A stretch of DNA of 26,968 nucleotides from Chloroflexota bacterium (GTDB lineage Bacteria > Chloroflexota > Anaerolineae > UBA4142): positions 1-26,968 of the forward strand of contig JACQGS010000064.1 in NCBI GenBank assembly GCA_016199405.1, in the 5' to 3' direction. Every line of letters begins with the position of its first letter. The stretch's first letter is position 1. This document shows positions 21,365-26,968 of this stretch, piece after piece. Under the pieces are notes generated by a model that saw nothing but the letters and a program-made list of their open reading frames with translations, did not search any database and was not told the DNA's origin. The position numbers and the translations under genes are program-made.

Positions 21365-21388
21365 ATGACCATTCTTAACTATAGCACA
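21354..21388. promoter_or_regulatory. 9-bp inverted repeat over the recombinase -10, probable operator
   Basis: TGTGCTATA (21354-21362) and TATAGCACA (21380-21388) are perfect inverted copies with 17 bases between them. They enclose the -10 and the start of transcription. A dimeric regulator, for instance the adjacent HTH protein, could block the promoter here. Confidence 0.65.
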
Positions 21389-21467
21389 GTTTCAAGCGCG
21401 CGCCAACATCGGAGTTCCTAAAAACGCCAGCCATTCTGCTACCGCCATCACCTCGAAGATAATCAAA

Positions 21468-23633
21468 ATGGAAACTAACTTTCGCGGTCGCATCCGACCC
21501 AAAACGGATTCTGGTCCCCCGTCGGTTCGCCTCGCCTGCAAGCGCCTTGCGTTCGTCTACCAGCGTCTCTCGACGACCGAACAAAAAAAGAATAGTCGTT
21601 ATTCCTTGGAACGTCAGGACGATCTCAAGCGAATGGCGCAAGAAGACGGCTATTCCGATGAACTGGTCCATGTCGAGCGCCGCGACCTCGGTGTGTCCGG
21701 AACCTTGGGACAGGAAGAGCGCGAAGGGCTCGCGTATCTCATTCACCTGATTGAACAGGATCAGGTAGAGAGCGTTTATGTGATCGAGATCAGCCGCATC
21801 TCGCGCGATCAAACATTAATTGATGGACTCCAGTTTGGCGAACTGTGCCGCAAGCACGATGTGATCATCGTGACCCCCACGATGCGCCTGAATCTGCGCG
21901 ATGAAATGCACCTGCGGATGTATCGCTACGAAATTGATCGCGCGGCCGAGGAACTGAAATCGATCCGCTCTCGCATGCAGGGCGCCAAAAACATGAAAGC
22001 GCGGCACGGCTACGCCGTGGGCGGCAGCCTCCCCACCGGTTACATCCTCGATACCGATGAAAAGCTGCCCGATGGATCGCTCAATCCTAATCACCAAAAG
22101 TATAAAATCTATGAACCGCATGCGCAAGTCGTCCGCACCCTGTTTCAAATGATGGCCAAGCCCGGCGCCTACTTCAAAGCCATCGCGCTCGAATGCAAAC
22201 GCAATTCAATTGTCTTTCCACCCATCCCCGACGAACTCCGGGTGACCAAAGGAAATGCGACCGCGTTCTCTAACACGCCGACGAACGCGGATGGGAGCTA
22301 CCCGATTTCCCTGTCGCGCATCGAAACGATTTTGACCAACCCCGCCTACATCGGCTGGTTCCTCTGGAGTGGTGAGGTAATTAGCAAGACAAATCATGCG
22401 CCCATCATTGACGAGGAAACTTTTTGGACGGTCCAAAAGAAAACAAGAAACAAGGGATTCAAACGCACGGAACTACATGACCCGATGCCTCTGGCGGGGT
22501 TGCTGCATTGTACAATGCATCCGTCGCCGCGACGGATGATTGGAAGCAACATGCGCGAGCGGGCACACGCCAACTACCGCTGCGTCGATAAGCACTATGA
22601 AGAAACGTGTGCGATTTTTACGTCCTATCTGCTCGACGGTCCGATCGCCGAACTCGTGATTTCGCAATGTTCTTTTCCGCAGTACTCGGAGCAGGTCTTA
22701 GATCGACTGACCCAGGAATACGACTCGGCGCGCGACAAAGCGGCGACCTACAAGCGCGAATATCATCGGATCCTTGATGAAATCGAAAACCTCAAAGCGA
22801 ACTTGACCCGCACCCGCACACCGAAACAAGTCGATGTTCTGCTCGAACTCATCGACGCGAAATTGAAAGAAAAAGAACGGCTCGCGTCACTCGAGAGTCA
22901 GCCAATGGGCCAAGTGCTCTCCGCCGCCGAAGTCAAGACCGTCAAGGAATTCCTCTCGAATCTCGCCACCGGCTGGGAGCAAATGACCGACGCGGTGAAA
23001 AACACTTTCCTCTCTCTGTTGCTCGAGCGGATTGACATCATTCACAACGTGGCTACAATAACCGCGACGGTCACGTGGCGGACCGGACTCAAGCAAACCA
23101 TTCGCATTGAGCGGTCGTTTGTAGACTTGCAAAAGACTTGGACCAAGGCTGAAGATGATATCGTGCGCCCCAACTACGCTTCGATGGAAAAAGCCGAGCT
23201 TTGCAAGCAGCTACCGGGACGAACGTGGGGGTCAATCCGATGGCGCGGCCGTATTTTGGGAATTGACCGGCCGCTGGAATCCAGATTAAAATATTCTAGC
23301 TCCCTGCCGTATTCTCCCGAAGAAGATCAAATCATCCGCGATTTTCACGCTTTCAAGATCACGCGTGAGGAAATGCGTGAGCGCTTGGCTCATCGGAGCG
23401 ATGATTCGGTCTGGCTGCGCGGAAAGCGACTGGGACTCAGAAGACGTGAGCAATTTGCCAAATGGTGTTTCGTTCCTGACGACGAGTCGCCCGAATCTGG
23501 AACAAATGGCGACAGAGAGGGTACTCTCGAAGTGATTACGGACAAAAGCCGCTCGAAGACAAGACGGTTACGATTAGCCGCGCGCAGGGCTCGCTCAGTT
23601 TTCCGGCGAATTTTATGCTCGTCGCCGCGATGA
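21468..23633 (+). CDS. Large serine recombinase (site-specific integrase)
   Basis: It has 721 residues. The resolvase domain has the catalytic serine S35 in VYQRLSTTEQ, then SLERQ, DLGVSG and the arginines of EISRISRD (107-114). The Recombinase domain covers about 175-330, and a zinc-ribbon-like region has C348, H351, C372 and C381. A coiled coil lies at about 415-475, and two Myb/SANT-like repeats near 560-605 and 615-660 each end in an LGI/LGL motif. It would integrate and excise the element by double-strand exchange at att sites. Residues after about 665 do not look like this family and instead follow a decayed comM sequence (DESPESGT at 672-679 resembles comM DELPEFGT), so the frame has run across the junction into the host gene. 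The ribosome binding site is weak. Confidence 0.9.
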   Translation: METNFRGRIRPKTDSGPPSVRLACKRLAFVYQRLSTTEQKKNSRYSLERQDDLKRMAQEDGYSDELVHVERRDLGVSGTLGQEEREGLAYLIHLIEQDQVESVYVIEISRISRDQTLIDGLQFGELCRKHDVIIVTPTMRLNLRDEMHLRMYRYEIDRAAEELKSIRSRMQGAKNMKARHGYAVGGSLPTGYILDTDEKLPDGSLNPNHQKYKIYEPHAQVVRTLFQMMAKPGAYFKAIALECKRNSIVFPPIPDELRVTKGNATAFSNTPTNADGSYPISLSRIETILTNPAYIGWFLWSGEVISKTNHAPIIDEETFWTVQKKTRNKGFKRTELHDPMPLAGLLHCTMHPSPRRMIGSNMRERAHANYRCVDKHYEETCAIFTSYLLDGPIAELVISQCSFPQYSEQVLDRLTQEYDSARDKAATYKREYHRILDEIENLKANLTRTRTPKQVDVLLELIDAKLKEKERLASLESQPMGQVLSAAEVKTVKEFLSNLATGWEQMTDAVKNTFLSLLLERIDIIHNVATITATVTWRTGLKQTIRIERSFVDLQKTWTKAEDDIVRPNYASMEKAELCKQLPGRTWGSIRWRGRILGIDRPLESRLKYSSSLPYSPEEDQIIRDFHAFKITREEMRERLAHRSDDSVWLRGKRLGLRRREQFAKWCFVPDDESPESGTNGDREGTLEVITDKSRSKTRRLRLAARRARSVFRRILCSSPR

Positions 23634-24109
23634 ACCCCTGTCCCTGCGGGTACTATAACGATCCCGTGAAAGAATGCACCGATTCGCTCGCGAATGTTTT
23701 GCGCTACCAAAGACGCATCAGCGGTCCTTTGCTCGACCGGATTGACATTCACATCCAGGTGCCGCGCGTGGATTACGAAAAACTTGCTGGCGACCGCGTC
23801 GGCGAATCGTCGGAGAAAATCCGCGCGCGCGTAGAGCCGGCGCGGGCGCGACAACGCGCGCGGTTTGCCGGCACGCGATTGCAATGCAACGCGGATATGG
23901 GTCCCGCCGAGGTGCGCAAATATTGTCCGGTGGACGAGGCGAGCAAAAATCTTTTGCGCGCGGCGATGCAGCAACTGCAACTCTCGGCGCGCGCGTATCA
24001 TCGCATCCTCAAACTCGCGCGGACGATTGCCGATTTAGAGGGCAACGAGAAAATCGAAACGGCGCACATCGCCGAGGCGATTCAGTATCGGCCGCGGAAG
24101 CAAGGATAA
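23461..24109 (+). pseudogene. comM: 3' remnant of comM (YifB, Mg-chelatase-like AAA+ ATPase) at the element junction
   Basis: From 23549 the frame reads PLEDKTVTISRAQGSLSFPA and goes on through AAMNPCPCGYY, RRISGPLLDRIDIH, the sensor region and the normal C-terminus (RTIADLEGNEKIETAHIAEA), an intact C-terminal third of ComM. Just before it, 23461-23548 looks like the Walker B region (NGVLFLDELPEFGT, LEVLRQ) broken by small insertions and base changes. The N-terminal domain and Walker A are missing here. ComM is a hexameric branch-migration helicase used in natural transformation and is a known target of genomic islands in other bacteria. An internal ATG at 23615 could start a 164-residue fragment, but that would lack the ATP site. 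Confidence 0.85.
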
Positions 24110-24183
24110 CTCCAAGACGGCGTTGGGGACGTGAGCGTAGCGGAATGCGTTGGCGCGGACACGGAGGGGAGTCGGGTTCATCG

Positions 24184-25155
24184 TCATTGCGCCAGTACGC
24201 GCGCCAGCTCGAGGAACTGGAGATCGAGCGGGTTCTTCATCCCGGCGACTTGATCGAGCGGCGTGGCGGCAATCTCTCCATGCCGCAAGCCAATCAGCAC
24301 GCCGTGTTTGCCCTGCACGAGTTGGTCAATCGCAGCTACACCGCTGCGCGTCGCGAGCAGACGATCGAACGCCGTAGGGACGCCGCCGCGCTGAACGTGA
24401 CCCAGGATCGTCACGCGCAATTCAAAACCAATCCGCTTTTCGTGCTCGGCAAAGTAATTCGCGATCTTTTGCGCGTTGTAGCGGCAGCCTTCCGCCACAA
24501 TCGCGAGCGCGTGGAGTTTGCCGCGCTGGTTCGCGTCGGCGAACGCGCGCGCAATCTCTTCGGGCGTGGTCTCGACTTCAGGAATCGCGACAATCTCCGC
24601 GCCGCCCGCGATGCCGGTCATCAAGGCAAGATAGCCGCAATCGCGTCCCATCACTTCGACCAAAAACGCGCGCTCCATGCTGGACGCCGTCGTGCGCAAG
24701 CGATCCATCGCTTCGAGCGCGATGTTCAGCGCCGTGTCCACGCCAATCGCCATTTCCGTTCCGTACAAGTCGTTGTCGATCGTCGAGGCGATTCCGATCA
24801 CCGGAAAATCCAGGCGCGCTAATTCGTGCGCGCCGCGCTGCGAGCCGCTTCCGCCGATCACGACGAGCGCCTCGATCTTTTTTTCTTCCAGACGCGTCAG
24901 CGCGACGTGACGCCCGGCTGAGGTTTCGAACTCGGGACTGCGCGCGCTCCCTAGCATCGTGCCGCCGGCATGAATGATCCCGCCGACCGAACGGGGATCG
25001 AGCCGGAGAAATGCGCCTTCGAGCAAGCCAGCATAGCCGCGTTTGACCCCGAACATTTCAAACCCCGCGCCGATTCCCGCGCGGACCACCGCGCGGATCG
25101 CCGCGTTCATTCCGGGCGCGTCGCCGCCGCTGGTCAAGACCGCGACGCGTTTCAT
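24184..25155 (-). CDS. pfkA: 6-phosphofructokinase
   Basis: It has 323 residues, the usual length of bacterial ATP-type PfkA. It phosphorylates fructose 6-phosphate to the 1,6-bisphosphate in glycolysis. Seen motifs: SGGDAPGMNAAI (9-20), R72, STIDNDLYGT (124-133, with the catalytic base D127), MGRDCGYLAL (169-178) and LGHVQRGG (251-258). The Mg-ATP loop, normally GGDGS, reads GGSGS (101-105), so the aspartate is a serine here, while G104 argues against the pyrophosphate-dependent form. The residues before TIDND are AS and not PG. Substrate use may therefore differ from E. coli. The start overlaps the aldolase stop by four bases, so both are one operon. Confidence 0.93.
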   Translation of the reverse strand: MKRVAVLTSGGDAPGMNAAIRAVVRAGIGAGFEMFGVKRGYAGLLEGAFLRLDPRSVGGIIHAGGTMLGSARSPEFETSAGRHVALTRLEEKKIEALVVIGGSGSQRGAHELARLDFPVIGIASTIDNDLYGTEMAIGVDTALNIALEAMDRLRTTASSMERAFLVEVMGRDCGYLALMTGIAGGAEIVAIPEVETTPEEIARAFADANQRGKLHALAIVAEGCRYNAQKIANYFAEHEKRIGFELRVTILGHVQRGGVPTAFDRLLATRSGVAAIDQLVQGKHGVLIGLRHGEIAATPLDQVAGMKNPLDLQFLELARVLAQ

Positions 25156-26063
25156 TGGTAAATCTCCATCAACTGTCCCAGCAATTTGAGCGCCGCCGCT
25201 TTATCGCGTTGAAAAGCATTTCTGCCGATGATGGAACCGAATCCGCCGCCGGCGCGGATCGCGCGCGCTTCGGCGAGGAGAGCCGCATCGTCGACGCGTT
25301 CGCCGCCGGAGAAAATGACGATCCGCCGCCCGTTGAAGGTCGCTTGAATGACGTGCCGCACCCGTTCCGCCGGCGCGGCGCGCGGAATGGGTTGTTCGTC
25401 GTAGATTTTTTTGTTTTCGGCGAGTTCGATATTTTCGGTCGGCAGTTTGACTTTGATAATGTGCGCCCCCAATTCCGCCGCGATATGGGCTGCGTACGCG
25501 ATCACATCCAGCGCGGTCTCGCCCGCTTTGCTCAACTCGCTGCCGCGCGCGTACGACCAAACGACGACGACTAATCCAACCGCTTTTGCCGCGTAGACAA
25601 TCTCGCGGAGTTGTTCGTACTGCAGACGCCGCTCGCTCGAGCCGGGATAAATGGTGTACCCCACTCCGACGCAGCCCAGTTGCAAGGCGTCGGCAACGGA
25701 CGCCGTTTGCGCGCCGAGCGGATCGCGTTCGCTTTGCAGGATGTCGTGGCTGTTCAGTTTGAGGATGAGGGGAATTTGGCCCGCGAATTCCGCCGCGCCC
25801 GCTTGCAGAAAGCCGAGGGGCGCCGCGTAGGCGTTGCAGCCCGCCTCGATCGCCAGTTGAAAATGGTAGCGCGGATCGTACGCCGGCGGGTTGGGCGCAA
25901 AACTGCGCGCGGGACCATGTTCGAATCCTTGATCGACCGGCAGAATCAGCAAACGTCCGGTCCCTCCCAGTCTGCCGTGATTGAGCAAGCGAGAGAGATT
26001 CGTCAACACGCCGGGATTTTCTCCGGCATACCCGTCTAAAATTTCTCGAATGCGCTGTGTCAT
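25152..26063 (-). CDS. Class I fructose-bisphosphate aldolase, DhnA/FbaB type
   Basis: It has 303 residues. It would split fructose 1,6-bisphosphate into dihydroxyacetone phosphate and glyceraldehyde 3-phosphate. The sequence fits the archaeal-type DhnA family: LLILPVDQGFEHGPARSF (38-55), GCNAYAAPLG, LILKLNSHD, and the strand HIIKVKLP (201-208), in which K204 or K206 would form the Schiff base. FSGGER and GGGFGSIIGRNAFQR near the end bind the phosphate. It stands directly before pfkA with a 4-base overlap, a sensible glycolytic pair and clearly host chromosome. The ATG has AAGGAG upstream, and a near-consensus promoter lies at 26090-26117. Confidence 0.92.
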   Translation of the reverse strand: MTQRIREILDGYAGENPGVLTNLSRLLNHGRLGGTGRLLILPVDQGFEHGPARSFAPNPPAYDPRYHFQLAIEAGCNAYAAPLGFLQAGAAEFAGQIPLILKLNSHDILQSERDPLGAQTASVADALQLGCVGVGYTIYPGSSERRLQYEQLREIVYAAKAVGLVVVVWSYARGSELSKAGETALDVIAYAAHIAAELGAHIIKVKLPTENIELAENKKIYDEQPIPRAAPAERVRHVIQATFNGRRIVIFSGGERVDDAALLAEARAIRAGGGFGSIIGRNAFQRDKAAALKLLGQLMEIYQ

Positions 26064-26089
26064 ACAAACTCCTTCACGCGATGCTATGT

Positions 26090-26117
26090 ATTATATCCGT
26101 TCGCTCCAAGCCGGCAA
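26090..26117 (-). promoter_or_regulatory. Promoter of the aldolase-pfkA operon
   Basis: The minus strand carries TATAAT (26090-26095) with TTGCCG (26112-26117) 16 bases upstream. AAGGAG follows just before the ATG at 26063. The -10 is perfect; the -35 matches at four of six. Confidence 0.65.
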
Positions 26118-26155
26118 TAAATAACCGGCAGGGTTGCCTTTTGACAACGGTCTTG

Positions 26156-26173
26156 CCGCGGGCTATCCCGCGG
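26156..26173. repeat. GC-rich hairpin between the aldolase and the DprA-like fragment
   Basis: CCGCGGG (26156-26162) pairs with CCCGCGG (26167-26173) around CTAT. It is placed after the DprA-like reading frame (stop at 26239) and may end its transcript, although no T-run follows on the minus strand. Confidence 0.45.
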
Positions 26174-26238
26174 GCGGCGCAAGTTACCATTCTGCAAAGC
26201 AATCTCGCTTCGCTGTTGCAACGCACCACGCACGCGCT

Positions 26239-26835
26239 TCACCGCGCGCCTGCACCGATGCGCTCGATTAGCGCGTGACGCTCGTCCAGATTGCCCGGCG
26301 CTTTCCGCCGCATTAAAGACATACCAGCGCGGCTATCGCAGCGGCACAATTGCTCCATCTTCCCATTCGGTTCCGCATACGCGACAAAGACTGCCTCAGC
26401 CAACGCCCCGACAAAACGATTGCGTTGGATCGCGTTATCCGCGATCATTCGTTTTTGTTTTTTCGGAAACGGCGACAAGAAGAGCAACTGCCCTTGCTCA
26501 AGCGGCCGTTTGAACTCGGCGCGTAATCGCATTCCTTCGATGCTACGCGCGGGGCAAATGATAACGGGTTGCTTGCCACGCAATAGAATGTTCAGCGCCT
26601 CGCGTTCCATTGGGGAGTGAAAGCCGCCGATAACCGCACTGCCGGCTTGCCGCAAATTTTGGGCAAGGTCGTAGGTTTGCAGGATGAGAGTGCCCGGACA
26701 TTTTTGCGAGCAAAAGAGCGCGAGCGTTTTGTTTTTCAGATTTCCGAGATCGCCGAAGGCGGTAATGGCCGCGGGTGCGGCGTCGCGCAGACACGTTTTG
26801 AGTACGGGAGGGTAGTGGGGATCGGATTGAGAAAG
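26239..26835 (-). pseudogene. DprA/Smf-like Rossmann-fold protein, 5' end missing
   Basis: The reading frame encodes about 199 residues, from LSQSDPHYPPVL to a C-terminal tail. Further stretches are GNLKNKTLALFCSQKCPG, GSAVIGGFHSPMEREAL, PVIICPARSIEGMRL, LLFLSPFP and RNRFVGALAEAVFVAYAEP. This is the order of the DprA-type domain, which loads RecA on incoming DNA. No ATG, GTG or TTG precedes the domain in this frame before the stop at 26884-26886; the first possible start (a TTG at 26655) would cut the fold in half. The upstream part thus seems to be lost, perhaps through the sequence that begins near 26836. A frameshift with the overlapping frame starting at 26887 is the alternative. The family call is fairly firm; a role in transformation is not shown. 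Confidence 0.65.
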
Positions 26836-26909
26836 GTAAGGACTCGTCCAAGAATAACTTGAGCAGTTTGTGATATACTTGTCTCACATTGCTCAGTGAG
26901 GCAAGCCAA

Positions 26910-26968
26910 ATGCCGAAATCCGAACACCGTCCGATTCGTCGTTGTCATTGTGGAATTTGTCAAAGCCA
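26910..26968 (+). CDS. Start of an unidentified plus-strand ORF, cut by the window end
   Basis: Only 19 codons are visible (MPKSEHRPIRRCHCGICQ). A basic start with C-x-C-x2-C hints at a zinc-binding or transposase N-terminus, but that is not enough to name it. GTGAGG lies eight bases upstream, and a possible extended -10 (TGATATACT, 26871-26879) precedes it. If it is a transposase, its element may have cut the DprA-like gene. Confidence 0.35.
   Translation, partial: MPKSEHRPIRRCHCGICQS

Larger units (their letters stand above)
1..23475. mobile_element. Putative integrated ICE-like element carrying a double Tad pilus system (left end outside window)
   Basis: A large serine recombinase (21468-23633) lies against a comM gene that has lost its 5' half. 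Next to it are an excisionase-type HTH gene, an ImmR/ImmA-like pair and a long divergent operon. No 5' comM fragment occurs anywhere to the left in the window, so if the recombinase placed the element in comM, the other junction lies beyond position 1 and all the tad genes are cargo. The arrangement parallels ICEBs1 (immR-immA divergent from xis and transfer genes), but with Tad genes in place of a type IV secretion system. The limits are inferred. The right junction is put near 23460-23480, where the recombinase-like sequence ends and comM-like sequence begins. An alternative is that the tad genes are resident and only the 19-23 kb block moved. Confidence 0.5.

Noticed and set aside
21357..23475. 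Small element limited to 19.3-23.5 kb with the tad operon as resident host genes
   Set aside because: Not excluded, but no 5' comM half or att-like junction is seen near 19.3 kb, and the operon shares promoter and operator sites with the XRE gene. The larger element is the simpler reading.
25201..26067. 288-residue minus-strand ORF in another frame over the aldolase
   Set aside because: Composition is dominated by Arg and Ser and it is a frame shadow of a clear DhnA-type aldolase.

Overview
The window looks like a bacterial chromosome of moderate to high GC, most plausibly from a single-membrane (monoderm) lineage such as Chloroflexota. That is an inference. It rests on two Tad-type pilus modules with no visible secretin or TadD, on the general look of the comM, pfkA and aldolase sequences, and on TnpB-only IS605-type elements. 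No tRNA, rRNA or CRISPR array is visible.

Layout. (1) Positions 1-1277 hold a tnpB element of the IS200/IS605 group. (2) From 19303 down to 1480 almost every gene lies head to tail on the minus strand in one long train. In transcription order it reads: LexA-like DNA-binding domain, SSB-like protein, small unknown, CpaB, TadZ/CpaE, TadA, TadB, TadC, Flp pilin, TadE-like, TadE-like, [second tnpB element inserted here, 9930-11189], TadE/G-like, single-pass exported protein, cysteine-rich secreted protein, second TadZ, second CpaB, second TadA, second TadB, second TadC, two more Flp-type pilins and a prepilin peptidase. So two complete TadA/B/C + CpaB + TadZ motor sets lie in tandem and share one peptidase. 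(3) Positions 19304-21467 are a control region: an XRE repressor and an ImmA/IrrE-like protein on the plus strand, divergent from the pilus train, then a small unknown protein and a MerR/excisionase-type HTH protein. (4) Positions 21468-23633 encode a large serine recombinase whose 3' end runs into a broken comM (YifB) gene. (5) Positions 24184-26063 are an ordinary host pair, aldolase and phosphofructokinase. (6) The right edge holds a 5'-truncated DprA-like gene and the start of an unidentified plus-strand ORF.

How it may work. The recombinase sits against the 3' remnant of comM, and no 5' half of comM is visible in the window. I therefore infer that everything left of about 23475 belongs to one integrated element that continues beyond the left edge. 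Its control logic resembles ICEBs1: an ImmR-like repressor with an ImmA-like partner, divergent from the cargo operon. Two near-consensus promoters (19365-19393 minus, 19426-19454 plus) face away from each other and share TGACG/CGTCA half-sites. The unusual point is the cargo: a double Tad pilus machine headed by a LexA-like regulator and an SSB, where one would expect a VirB/VirD-type conjugation system. No relaxase, VirB4 or FtsK/VirD4-like coupling ATPase is in the window, so DNA transfer by this apparatus is a hypothesis only.

Main unexplained non-coding signals: three copies of a palindrome around TATACGCGCGTATA (9341-9433); 10-bp iteron-like repeats and a 9-bp inverted repeat over the recombinase promoter (21314-21388); a 65-nt nested hairpin (20616-20680); and long inverted repeats between tadA/tadB and tadB/tadC.
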